Below, piece after piece: positions 46,034-58,200 of a stretch of DNA of 64,000 nucleotides; position 1 is the stretch's first letter; the number at the start of each line of letters is the position of its first letter. The notes under the pieces are model-generated. The model was not told the DNA's origin. It searched no databases and saw nothing but the letters and a program-made list of their open reading frames with translations. Origin of the DNA: Chimonanthus salicifolius (taxonomy: Eukaryota > Streptophyta > Magnoliopsida > Laurales > Calycanthaceae). The position numbers and the translations under genes are program-made. The stretch is taken from the NCBI GenBank assembly GCA_013350335.1, contig CM023535.1:30429631-30493630 (forward strand), in the 5' to 3' direction.

Positions 46034-48061
46034 CTAAGGATAGAATTAGGGCGTTAGATCAACACACCCAGTAGGTTCCCGAATCAGGGCTACCACATGG
46101 TTAGCCTGTAAAACATGCATATATCAAATATATGATTATCAAAAACAGGTAAAACAATGCTATGAAATATGCACATGTAATAAGTCCCTCCCAACATGCA
46201 TATTCATAGCCATCACTTGACGTGACTCGCACCGTCAAGGTAAACCACAATAACATTTCTCCTGGCGGGACTTGCATCGCCTAAGGAGACCAATGTATTT
46301 TCTCAGCATCATAACATTTCTCCTGGCGGGACCTGCATCGCCTAAGGAGGTTCAGAGTTGCATCACAGCATATCACCGGAGAGTGGGCTCCGGGTTCCAC
46401 AATGTTCATCCCATGCCATGCATGAGATGTCAATGCATTGTATGTCATTTGTAAACACATGATTTATCATTCGAAACCACATTTTTAAACATAAATCAAT
46501 TACAACATATCTCATAAAAATGTAATAAAACCAAATCATAGTTGTGGTTACAAGTAGGTAGGAAACCTACTGAAGATTCACTTCAGTATTTGATCTTTCT
46601 TAACCGTCAGCCATTCACGATTCGTACGCCGTTTTCGTAAGTCTCGATACCTTATTTTCATTGCAGCAAATTAAATATTCATTATGTAATTCCAACTGGG
46701 TCTAAGTCCCAAAATGCACTATGTGGGGTTCGGCCATACCCATGGCCGAAGCTCACCTATTTATCCTTTGGTTTCTCATTCGTTTAATCTCTATTAAGCA
46801 TCAAGTTCTACAAAATACCTTGGTAGGGTTCGGCCTTACAGCATGGGCGAACCATACCCCTTTGTTTTGGGTCCATACAACCATACCTATGATCATTCCA
46901 CCTTTGATCATTTCACCCATATTTACCATTATGCCATTGGCTCCATTACTCAATTATGTCGTATTTTAACCTTTAAAACTACCAATCAATTCCATGGACT
47001 GGATCCACGCCAAAACCTAAGTAATTCTTAAATCAAAACATAAACACAACATAGCTTCCAATGGAATTCAATCCAATCTTTTCACCCAAAAACAGCCCAT
47101 GGGGTTTGGCCATGCACATGGCCGAACCCAATGGTTCTCTTGATTTAATTGGTCTATCATCTGTACATGATTTGAATCAGTAACTTCACCCTAACCTTGA
47201 CATGGTTCAGCCATATATTGGCCAACCAATAACAGCAAATTAATCTTCATCAAATCACATAAAACACCATAATCTTATATGGTTTTTAACTCACCAAAAT
47301 CATCAAATACTTTCATGGGGTTCGGCCATCCAAAGTGGCCGAACCCAGTGTTCATGTCTTGGTCCTCATAAACATGTTTTAAGTCTCATTTAAACATGTA
47401 ACAATCAGTAAAACAATATCGGGTTTTTACCTCTCAAAACCCTCCAAATCAGTCCATTACTTTGCATGGTTTTCACTTTATGAAAACACAATCCAAATGA
47501 CCATAACACTTCATGGGGTTCGGATGGCCGAGCCCAATGGTCAATTTATCAATTTATATCTATGGTACCTTCAGTCCTTCATGACCTTCAAGTCCCTGTT
47601 TTAACCTTTTTAAAACATGCACTTTAAGTCTAATAAAACATCTAAAAACAGTCCCATACTTGAATGGTTTTAAATTCCAAAAAAATCCAAATCAACCAAT
47701 TATTTCCATGGGGTTCGGCCATCCCAAGTGGCCGAACTCCATGTTCTAAATTTCCAGACCTTATAAACATACTTTACAACCTTACTTAATTCGGCCACAA
47801 AATGACCTAATTAACATGTGTATAAATCAGCATGGCTTGACATGGTTTTTGACCTTTAAGAACATCAAATCCAATCCACATTTTTCATGGGGTTCGGCCA
47901 ACCAAGATGGCCGAACCCAATGGCATATTTTCTTATCCTTTTAAGCCATCTAATCCAAGGTTTAGACCCATGACAAATTCGGCCATACATGACCAAATTA
48001 TGTCATTCAAATTTATAACTTCAAGCTCTTTATTAAACTAAACACTTATGTAAAAACTTAC
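46034..48061 (-). other. Predicted leader intron of LTR k
   Basis: On the minus strand the donor is ACATTG|GTAAGTTTTT at 48061. The 3' side reads GATCTAACGCCCTAATTCTA then TCCTTAG, ending at 46034. Length is about 2.0 kb, and it includes all of LTR k's hairpins. Confidence 0.5.
46723..47922 (-). repeat. GGTTCGGCCAT hairpin array in LTR k
   Basis: Copies lie near 46723, 46826, 47099, 47210, 47316, 47511, 47709 and 47888. The copy at 47511-47540 has lost most of the loop and inner stem (GGGTTCGGATGGCCGAGCCC), leaving the outer arms adjacent. Confidence 0.88.
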
Positions 48062-48899
48062 CAATGTCCTTGCTTCTTTCCCCTTGTTTCTTTTCTTTCC
48101 TTCTTCTTTAATCCCTTGCCGAAATGGTGCTGGATCAAATGGTGAAACACCAGCAGCTGGTTCAGCCAAGGAAATGCGTTTGAAGAGAGGGAGAGATAGA
48201 TGAGAATGTCTTGGATTTTCAATGTGAAAATCGGCCAAGAATGGTAATCTTTCCCTTTTGTACATCAGCCCCATCTACCATTCATTTTCCCTCATTAAAC
48301 TTTGCTAAAAACAATGGGATGTTGGGTGTCATCCAAGACACCCCTTCACCCAAATGTTGCATCTCTTCATATTTGACACATGCATCTCATGAGATGCATG
48401 ATGCCGCCCAACCTTGGTGTCCCTTGGCTTTGCCAAGGCACCTCTTCACTCTCAACGGCTGGGATTGATTCCCCAAGAGTTGTGTGTGATTAACAACACC
48501 TTTCCACTTCCTCTTGACTCACTTGACTCATGATATTTTTTATTCTAACTCAACACATTTAATGCACTATATTTGAGTCAACTCTTTTCTTAATTCAAAC
48601 TCACTCCAATCAGTCCAACTCAAGCTGAACTAACTCACACTTGAGTTCATCTGAGGGCCCACACGGTCATCCTTGGTCAACTTGGTCAACCCGACCCATT
48701 GGGTCCCCAATCAGCGCCTTGACCCGTTTTGACAACATGACCCATTCATGGGCTGATTTTACCATTTTTAATTGGTTTTCACTTGTGTTTCAAGCCTACC
48801 CATTTTTGTTCCACTTGATTTCCAATCAATTTAGACTATCCCCATTAAATTTGGGCTTACACAATGGTCAAATCATCCATTATGACCCATTGGGTCCAA

Positions 48900-49294
48900 T
48901 TGGGCCCCTTGACCCATTTAGCCATTTTCGACCCAATTGATGTTCATTACCCATCCAATCAAACTTGACATTTATAATGTGCTCATATGATCTTAATTTG
49001 AGCAATGGGCCCCACCATTTCCTTATTTGCAATCACAGTAATTAAATTTACCAATCCAGTGGCATTTTCGTAAATATTCATCTTATTGAGAATTTTTTAC
49101 CCAATTAACCATTTTGACCCAATTTGATGTACATTACCCATCCATTATAATTTGACCCTGATAATATGTTCATAGGATCTTAGTTTGAGTAATGGGCCCC
49201 ACTATTTTCTCATTTAACATCAAAATTAATAAATTTACCAATCCAGGGGCATTTGCGTAATTATCCATTTCATTGAGAAATTGAGGTGTTACAA
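48900..49294 (-). repeat. Tandem duplication at the 5' end of LTR k
   Basis: Two units of about 190-200 bp (48900-49094 and 49095-49294) share TTCATTACCCATCCA-like starts, ATGATCTTAATTTGAG / AGGATCTTAGTTTGAG, AATGGGCCCCAC, and CATTTTCGTAAATATTCAT / CATTTGCGTAATTATCCAT. They are clearly diverged, so the duplication is older than the solo LTR's insertion or arose in its source element. Confidence 0.75.
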
Positions 49295-52083
49295 AACCAA
49301 TCCCCATGAGGTTCGGCCATACACCATGGCTGAACCCATGGTTTATCATTTTTAGCGGATATTACCAAATTGCCATTGGTCTAATGTCTGAGTTCCAAAA
49401 CATAGTTCCAATAATTCTACGTAATTACCAAAATGCCATCCCTAGCTATCATTCTATTATTCTCATATTTACAACATTGCCATCCATGGCTAACCTTCCA
49501 TTTTAAGCATGTATTTACAACTTTGCCATTACTTTAATTTTATGTCCAAAACTCATCCATAATATTAATACGTAAACTTAATAATCCATAACTGGTTAGT
49601 CCCAACATGATCCAACAAATATTTCCCATGTGGTTCGGCCATACACCATGGCCGAACCCATGGTCCTTTATTCTTACTTAATTACCAACATGCCATTATA
49701 CCTAATAACATAACCAATAACATAACTTTTGAATATAGGTCTATATGTAATTAAATCCCTCATTACCTTAAACATGCATAACCACTCTAAGTGTCCCTTA
49801 AAATATTCCAACACATGGTCTATCATTGAGGGATCCATTTTAAAAATTGGTTCATGGGGTTTGGCCATACCCCATGGCCGAACCCATGATATCTTGGTTC
49901 CATCCTCCTCCTAAATTTATTTAATAATAATAGATCCATTATTGAACTAAATACTTAATTCATGGGGTTCGGCCAGACACCATGGCCGAACCCTATGATG
50001 TAAACTTTCCATTTCAATTTCCAACTTCTAAACTTAGAAACTTACTAATTTAATAACCATTCTCCATATTTAGTAGGTTTCCAAACTTAGCATCATTTCT
50101 TCCATAATTAGATAGTTTCCATTAAATCAATCAAATCCAACAACCTTAACAAAACCACTCCATGGGGTTCGGCCATACACCATGGCCGAACCCTATGGTT
50201 TACAATCCTCCTCTCTAAAATTAATAATAATTCCTCTTCCATTTAATCAATCACCAATCCTTTTAAAATAAATCATTATCCTTCAAAAATCATATAACCT
50301 TATCAACAATTCCCATGGGGTTCGGCCATACAAGTTGGCCGAACCCTATGGTCCATTAATTTCTTGTTCCATCATTCAAACTTCTATAAAAGATTCACCA
50401 AAGTCCTTCCATGGTTTCCATAGTTAAACACTTTCCAAATTTAGCATCCATGCTTCCAAAATTAGACACTTTCCAAATTTAGCATCCATGTTTCCATATT
50501 TAGACACTTTCCAAATTTAACATCCATGTTTCCATATTTAGACACTTTCCAAATTTAGCATCCATGCTTCCATATTTAGACACTTTCAAAATTTAACATC
50601 CATGTTTCCATATTTAGACACTTTCCAAATTTAGCATCCATGCTTCCATATTTAGTAAGTTTCCAAGTTTATCTCCATTTTAATCAATAATCAATCATCA
50701 AAATACCAATACAACACCAGGGGGTTCGGCCATACACCTTGGCCAAACCCTATGGTTCACAATCCTCATTCTAAAAAAATTATTAAACATTGACATTCAT
50801 CCCTTCAAATTCCTTTAATAAATTAAATCCATAAAATCCTACAACCATACTATAACAACTCCATGGGGTTCGGCCATGGTGGTTTTCATTTTTAAAATTC
50901 CATAATTAAGCCATACTTTCCATGGTTTTCATCTTTCCAAAACCCTTAATCATTACCAACTCAATTCCATTAAAAATCATGAAAGCTCTTCCATATTTTT
51001 CCTTTCATGGTTTCCAATCCATAAACATAATAAGTCAGTCCACATGATTCAATGTCTAAGAAACCCCAAATCCATAACTAAATTTGGTGGGGTTCGGTCA
51101 CACACCATGGCCTAACCTCACCCCTTTCTTTTCTATTTAAAATTATTAAAACCATCTCCCAATCTTCTTCCATGTGGTTCGGCCATGGGGGCCGAACCCT
51201 ATGGTTCCTTATTTTAAATAAACAAAAATCATAAGATCACTTACCGGTTCTGCGACTCCTTTGGTTTTCCGTCGGTTGATCTTGTTCTTCCAATCCTTCT
51301 CCTTTCTTAGCCTTTTCTTGTGTATGTCGTGAACCACTTTGTTTTGCTGCTCTTGTACTTGTTGCTGCCACTCTTCCTTTGATAATGATTGCCATGCGCC
51401 TCTCCTTTGTCTCTTTCATTCTCTTAAATAAAACTCCACACGGTTCCATGTTAAGAAAGTGCCTTGTGCGCCCCTTCCTTGTTGCCTCTTCCATTTTATT
51501 AAACCTTAATCCTATCCTAGATTAGAAGGTGCCATGCGCCCCTTGTTAAATGATCCATGTGCATATCCCATACATGTGCAAATCCTTCATATTCGACCAT
51601 TAATATCCATACTACGGCCATGCATAATTATTTAATTTTAAACATCTTATTATTTGGCAATCCTTGTTAAATTAAAACTCCTAAAATCTAGTCATCCATA
51701 TCTTCCAAATTTCCTTTATGCGCATAATCATAGATATTCAAATCTTCATTTAGATTAGATATCTTCTCAAGATACTCTAACATATAAATGTGGATATGGA
51801 AGTCCCACATACATGGCTAAGCCATTAATCCAAATTCCCTCATGCGCATATCCTTTTTAAATGATATTTTAGCACTTCATGCGCATGAAATTAATTCAAA
51901 TCCCTTATTGCATTACTAATTAAATCTAACCCCATTTAATTTATTTGAAACCATTTATCAAAACCGTTGGGTCTTAATTGGGCAAAGACCCAACATTTTA
52001 CCCATATTACCATATCTAAAATTTATAATTTTAAATGGGTAATTTCCATAAATATTTATAACTTGAAAATCTGAGGTGTTACA
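49295..52083 (-). repeat. Left (3') LTR of element J, part 2, with hairpin array
   Basis: It continues the LTR after solo LTR k and matches 56604-59420. GGTTCGGCCAT hairpins lie near 49308, 49630, 49857, 49962, 50161, 50317, 50720, 50862 (second arm missing), 51090 and 51176 (loop shortened). Six to seven tandem 38-bp units (TTTCCAAATTTAGCATCCAT type) fill 50420-50660. The donor-like site GGTAAGTGATC is at 51244, so the predicted intron (44655-51244) would be about 2.9 kb without LTR k. The LTR ends GAGGTGTTACA. Confidence 0.9.
50420..50660 (-). repeat. 38-bp tandem repeats in J LTR (also 57735-57975)
   Basis: Alternating TTCCAAATTTAGCATCCATG and CTTCCATATTTAGACACT segments repeat six to seven times. 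Both LTRs of J have them, so the array existed in the parent element. Confidence 0.88.
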
Positions 52084-52143
52084 ATACAACCCTCTTTTTA
52101 AAATTTTCGTCCCAAAAATCGAGTGAAGTAGGGTTTCAAATAC

Positions 52144-52560
52144 TTACACAAATAGCTCAGGATGAGCTGTCCTCATTTCCGACTCGAGTTCCCATATGGC
52201 TTCCTCAATGCCATGTCGATCCCATACTACCTTGACAAACTGGATCTCTCAGTTCCGTAATACTCTTTGTTCTGTGTTGTCCTCTCAGACTGCCCCTCAG
52301 TCTGAGGATGGAATACTGTACTAGTCAATAAGTCTGTTCTCATGGCCACCTGCATGCTCTGCCATACTCTACCGGTAAATCGAACATCTCTGTCGGACAC
52401 AATAGTCCATGGAATACCATGTAATCTGATGATTTCTCTGATATACCGCCGACCCAAAGTCTCAGATGAGTCTGTCATCTTAGTGGGAATGAAATGTGCA
52501 GACTTGGTCAGTCGGTTTACCACTACCCGTGTTGTATCGTTGCCCTTTGAAAAACCTTAG
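52144..52560 (-). pseudogene. Element J integrase, internally deleted
   Basis: The minus-strand frame 52227-52523 contains LTKSAHFIPTKMTDSSETLG, IVSDRDVRFTGRVW and QTEGQSERT, i.e. the second Asp and the Glu of the integrase triad. It then jumps straight to the far C-terminus (RVLRN, one stop, QFVKVVWDRHGIEEA), ending at a TAA at 52144-52146. Compared with the integrase at 1-1140, roughly 600 bp between the Glu and the tail are missing. The first Asp region is also lost upstream of 52560. It cannot encode an active enzyme. Confidence 0.85.
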
Positions 52561-54050
52561 CAACCTTTAGGTACATATATCCTTCCTTGGAATACAAAAT
52601 GTTGTTCCAGTCTTAACTCCCATTCCGGTATGACTTCGCCAATAACATCTTGGTCCATATCTCCTTTATTTCCAGATATATCCGGGTTCCTGTTCAATCT
52701 TGTCAAGTACCACTCAATTATATCAAAATTACTCATATCAACCTATGAGTTTCATTCTCACAGAATTTACTCTGTCTCATGTTATCTCTTTTTCTCGTGA
52801 ACCTATTTACAATTTCTATGTAAATCAATATACCCTGTTTCACTTTAGCTACTACCAAAATATTTTCCATACGTAACTGTTCAATACGTTCATTCGTCTA
52901 CTCTCTGTGTGAGGTAGCCTGCCAATACGAGCCTATGCTCAAGTCTTTTGCTGATTCCATTTTGACTAGGTTTCTAGCTTCACTCTCCTGGAACTCCATC
53001 GGCTAACTACAGAGTCAGCTGGCCAGTCTAACTCGACAGTCGCCCATAGCTTCCTTTTCGAGTTTCACTAGACTCTTAACTTTTCCCTTAAGTATATCTC
53101 CCAAAAGTAATCATACCTTTATTTGCATATAAGTCTCTATGTGACTAACACCTTCTGTTGACAACTTCTACAATACTAAGTATCTCTCAACACTAACTTT
53201 CCTGTGATACAAGTCGTAATACGACTAACACCTTTTTCTTAGACCGTGGAATGTGAATCATGTCCCAATCCTTGGTTCTATATGTCATCTATGAGTCCAA
53301 CAGGTCCATCATACTACCATGAGATATTATTTCCATAGTTAATAACCGTCCATGAATATAACCCTCCCATGGGTATAATCCATTCATGGGCATAATTAAT
53401 CCAATGTACATCATCTACCATGAGATATTCTATCCATAGTAACAACACTCGAATGAGTCACCATGTGACTGTAGCTAAAATATCCATCATAATATATCCC
53501 AACCCCTTAGCAAGACTTAGGGCCCATGACTTATTAAGCGGAAGACCCACGTCCAACGTGATCATGTCTACCCCGTCCTGCATTCCTTCACCCCAAGGGT
53601 GATGCAGTCAAGCTCTAAGGCTGTCGAACCGCGTCTAACTAGACTAGTGCCACCCCCATGGGTAAAATAGTATCTAGTTTTGCACAACCTCGCACTTCAA
53701 GTGTGCAAAATAGCCATGAGAGTGCCCCCCAACGCGTAGCATGCGAGGGACCCACTCCTCAACAGTAACCCTACGGGACCAAGTCTCTGTATTTCATATC
53801 GAGGTTTCCACAGTCTCATAACTACTCTAAGCCATACTCATAGAATCTAAATACTTGTCTCATCAATATCACGTGTAAGACGCACCTATGCCATATCTCA
53901 ATAAACTCAAGTGACCTCGTCACACACTTCTTAGTGCCAAAATCCTCATAAACTCTTAAATTGCATAACTTTATTGAGATTTATTCAAACTTCCATCACA
54001 ATATAAGAGTTGGTAGGGTTAAAACAAAACCCTTTAAAACTTACCCACAA
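52561..54050 (-). other. Element J internal stretch without pol motifs
   Basis: About 1.5 kb lie between gag and the integrase fragment, where protease, reverse transcriptase and RNase H should be. I find none of their motifs in any frame. Sequence is non-coding in appearance, with repeated CCATGAATATAA / CCCATGGGTATAA / TTCATGGGCATAA blocks (53345-53400). A donor-like GGTAAGT lies just after gag (about 54045 on minus). Only LRLEQHFVFQGRIYVPK near 52590-52640 looks translated; I cannot place it. Confidence 0.5.
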
Positions 54051-54861
54051 CCTTTACAAAATATTCCCTTCCCCCGACTTTTCCTACCACTCCTTAGCCT
54101 AACCTTCCATGGAAGACCCTGAATTACCGAATGATCCACTGTCTTTGGGAAAGAAGTTGAAGTATTCAGTCGTCCAGATCCTTGTGACTGAGCTAGTTGA
54201 GCAGAACGACGGAGAGAACCCCTAAAGGAAGGAGATCTTTTGCTCTGTGGACACTCTCTCTTGAAATGGCCCTGCTGACCACATCAGAAACAGGAATGAG
54301 AAGATCTGCCATTCTGTGGACACTCCCTCTTGAAATGGCCCTGTTGACCACATCGGAAAGAGGAATGAGGAGATCTACCATTCTGTGGACACTCTCTTTT
54401 GAAATGGCCCTGTTGACCACACTGGAAACAGGAACTTCCAGTGGAACCAGTAGAGGCTGAAGATCTCCAAAAGTAGGGTTTGAATCTTTTGTGGGGGCAA
54501 AAGTATTTCCCCCACCCCGACCTTTTCGGTCTTGTGTTTCATTGGGGTTTGTGTCCCCATTTCCACTTAAGAATTGCTGTAGAACGAAAGTGACTACCGC
54601 TTGTACTAGGTTTCGTAGCTCAGGAGGTACTTCAAGAATGTTTGCACTGTCCTGACCCCCTCCGTTATGTTCTTCTTCAATTACAAAAGATGGAGTCACC
54701 CCAACATTTTACTCGGGCGATTCTACTTCCATGTCCTGACTGTTTTCAGTTTCATTGATGAAGTTGGGTATGCTGAAATCGTTGGAAGAAGAAACAAGAT
54801 CTATCGGACAGCTAAGTGTCCCTCTGTCCCACAACTCTGTATACTCTGTGTTGCCTGACAT
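54051..54861 (-). pseudogene. Element J gag with three tandem zinc knuckles
   Basis: Start ATG at 54859-54861 (MSGNTEYTELWDRG), with an in-frame TAA at 54709-54711 after SPE; the frame then continues (NVGVTPSFVIEEEHNGGG) to about 54480. After a shift of frame, three 69-bp units each encode a CCHC knuckle on the minus strand (about 54436-54238). The first is intact (CFQCGQQGHFKRECP), the second has Ser for the first Cys, and the third has TGA within it. Most Gag proteins of this type have one knuckle. The capsid domain appears to be missing, because the N-terminus and knuckles are only about 130 codons apart. Confidence 0.8.
54238..54436 (-). repeat. Three 69-bp units encoding CCHC zinc knuckles
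   Basis: Each 23-codon unit covers a knuckle plus the linker PQNGRSPHS or a close variant. Units differ at few bases, so the triplication is younger than the Gag gene itself. Confidence 0.88.
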
Positions 54862-55196
54862 ATATGTATCACGACAACCGAAGTATGTTAATGACAACAA
54901 CAGTTCTAATCAATCTAAATTTTTGTTTTGGGGAATTTCCCTATGTATCACATGCTGTTTTTGGTTTAGGGAAATTGCCAAATAAACATCTTGTGTTTCT
55001 TGTCCTTGGGAAAATTGCTAAATAAGTACTCTTTGTATTTCCTTGTCTTTGGGGAAAACTTCCTCTTTTGCTATGTTGGATAAATCTGATTATTTTGACT
55101 GTACTTCCTTTGCTATCATCCATCTAAGTCTAATGAAGTAAATTAATGCACGGAGGCCGGATTAATTTACTCCAAAGGATTCAGTATTTCGGGTTC

Positions 55197-55210
55197 GCTC
55201 TGATACCAAC
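55197..55210 (-). promoter_or_regulatory. Primer binding site of element J
   Basis: GTTGGTATCAGAGC on the minus strand directly follows the LTR end GGCGTTACA, identical to the site at 8531-8544. The leader 54862-55196 separates it from gag. Confidence 0.9.
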
Positions 55211-58200
55211 TGTAACGCCCCGCCTTTTTTCACTCGTTTTTTCCCGTAAATTCAGAGTCTATTTTTTTTTATAACAGAGTACAGTGATAGAGCACGGGGA
55301 GTCACGGCATGAACTAAGTCCGAACTTCTAAAGTCCGAACCTTAACTGGCCAACCCTATGTGTGCATGGACTCAGCCCATGAAAAACGGTTCACACATAG
55401 CAATATAAACATGCGGAATAATAATCATAACATGCGGAATCATAATAGAACACAGTTCTATTCCATTCAGATAGCAAAGTATGTCAAGTCATTAATCATC
55501 ATTATCATAACGTAATTATCCAATAATACATCCAACCATAGAAAATCCGTCTAAGTTATTACATCCGAACTCTAGATACCCAAAATCCAAGCTCATGAGT
55601 ATCTTAAACAAATATAAATTTTAATCCTCCAAGCTCCTTTGCCTGGGCCATTTCACGTTCATCGTTCCTCTCGTTTTCTGTATCATCCACTAGGGTAGAA
55701 GTAGGGCGTTAGTACAACGCGCCTAGTAGGTATTCCAATTAGGGCTAACACATGGATTAGTACCAAAAATCCAGATATAATAAATATATTAAATCCAGTA
55801 TAATAAATCATACCATACTTATAAAACATTGTATCCAAAACAGTGTATGATAATAGCAATCCAATCATACTGATAAAAACCAGAAACCTTGCATGATAAT
55901 AGAGGTCATAATCATGCCAATTCAATGCCCATGCCATGCTATCATATGCAATGAATCCCACCCATCACAAAATCATAGTATCCTCTTGATGGATTCTCAT
56001 CATCAAGGTATCCTTCCACGTGTGTTTTACGGACGCCCCGATGGAGTGTGGATCTCCGGATATATAGTATCCTCCTGATGGAATGCTCATCATCAAGGTT
56101 TTCATACATAGTATCCTCTTGATGGGATTCTCATCATCAAGGTATTATACATAGTATCCTCTTGATGGAATTCTCATCATCAAGGTATCCCCCCCACGAG
56201 TGTTTTACGGACGCCCCGACAGGGTGTGGGTCCCCGGTTACCTGTCATCCCTCCCATGTCATGCATGAGATGCAAATACCACATGCTATGCAATTATACA
56301 AAATCTTAGCATTTAAAAGCTCATATTTAACACACATACTATTTTATCAAATAAACATAGCATAAAAAATCACCATTTGAAACATATCCTTTGCAATATA
56401 AAATCATTAAATCAAGATAAAAACAATGTACATACACCCATGGTTTCAAAGAGGTGGAATCCTACCAAAGACCACTACGTGTCCTTGCGTCTTCGTCCAG
56501 TATCCACTCACGATCGTAAACACCTTGTGAAGTTCCGTTACCTTATAACATATTAATCAATCAAAACCAAGTCCCACTTGATTTACAATATTTTAAGTCC
56601 ATAAACCAATCCCATGAGGTTCGGCCATACACCATGGCCGTACCCATGGTTTATCATTTTTAGGCCGATATTACCAAATTGCCATTGGTCTAATGTTTGA
56701 GTTCCAAAACATAGTTCCATTAATTCTACGTAATTACCAAAATGCCATCCCTGGCTATCATTCTATTATTCTCATATTTACAACATTGCCATCCATGGCT
56801 AACCTTCCATTTTAGCATGTATTTACAACTTTGCCACCACTTTAGGTTTATGACCAAAACTCATCCATAATATTAATACGTAAACTTAATATATCCATAA
56901 TTGGTTCTTTAGTCCCAACATGATCCAACAAATATTTCCCATGTGGTTCAGCCATACACCATAGCCGAACCCATGGTCCTTTATTCTTACTTAATTACCA
57001 ACATGCAATTATATCTAATAACATAACCAATAGCATAATTTATGAATATAGGTCTATATGTAATTAAATCCCTCATTACCTTAAACATGCATAACCACTC
57101 TAAGTGTCCCTTAAAATATTCCAACACATGGTCTATCATTGAGGGATCCATTTTAAAAATTGGTTCATGGGGTTCGGCCATACCCCATGGCCGAACCCAT
57201 GATATCTTGGTTCCATCCTCCTCCTAAATTTATTTAATAATAATAGATCTATTATTGAAATAAAGACTTAATTCATGGGGTTCGGCCAAACACCATGGCT
57301 GAACCCTATGATGTAAACTTTCCATTTCAATTTCTAACTTCTATACTTAGAAACTTACTAATTTAATAACCGTTCTCCATATTTAGTAGGTTTCCAAACT
57401 TAGCATCATTTCTCCCATAGTTAGATACTTTCCATTAAATCAGTCAAAATCCAACAACCTTAACAAAACCACTCCATGGGGTTCGACCATACACCATGGC
57501 CGAACCCTATGGTTCACAATCCTCCTCTCTAAAATTAATAATAATTCCTCTTCCATTTAATCAATCACCAATCCTTTTAAAATAAATCATTATCCTTCAA
57601 AAATCATATAACCTTATCAACAATTCCCATGGGGTTTGGCCATACAAGTTGGCCGAACCCTATGGTCCATTAATTTCTTGTTCCATCATTCAAACTTCTA
57701 TAAAAGATTCACCAAAGTCCTTCCATGATTTCCGAAATTAAACACTTTCCAAATTTAGCATCCATGCTTCCAAAATTAGACACCTTCCAAATTTAGCATC
57801 CATGTTTCCATATTTAGACACTTTCCAAATTTAACATCCATGTTTCCATATTTAGACACTTTCCAAATTTAGCATCCATGCTTCCATATTTAGACACTTT
57901 CCAAATTTAACATCCATGTTTCCTTGTTCAGATACTTTCCAAATTTAGCATCCATGCTTCCATATTTAAAGTGTTTCCAAGTTTATCTCCATTTTAATCA
58001 ATAATCAAACATCAAAATACCAATACAACACCATGGGGTTCAGCCATACACCTTGGCCGAACCCTATGGTTCACAATCCTCCTTCTAAAAAAATTATTAA
58101 ACATTGACATTCATCCCTTCAAATTCCTTTAATAAATTAAATCCATAAAATCCTACAACCATACTAAAACAACTCCATGGGGTTCGGCCATATACCATGG

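Larger units (their letters stand above)
45574..49294 (-). mobile_element. Solo LTR k (3,721 bp) in the left LTR of J
   Basis: It starts TGTAACGCCCCGCCC and ends GAGGTGTTACA, flanked by the perfect duplication AAACC (45569-45573, 49295-49299). The empty site is seen in the right LTR of J at 56600. The LTR end is close to the palindromic element's arms (GCGGGCGGCGTCA). It carries eight or so GGTTCGGCCAT hairpins (46723-47922), a pair of blocks TCTCCTGGCGGGAC...GCATCGCCTAAGGAG (46258-46350), and a tandem duplication of about 190 bp at its 5' end (48900-49294). Confidence 0.94.

Noticed and set aside
53420..53602. Possible small gene between gag and integrase of J
   Set aside because: No ribosome or family support; repeated CATGG-type words give chance frames.
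54193..54699. Reading frame with repeated VVNRAISKESVHR
   Set aside because: Its C-terminal half is a shifted frame of the three zinc knuckles; the knuckle frame is the meaningful one there, while the N-terminal half is true gag.
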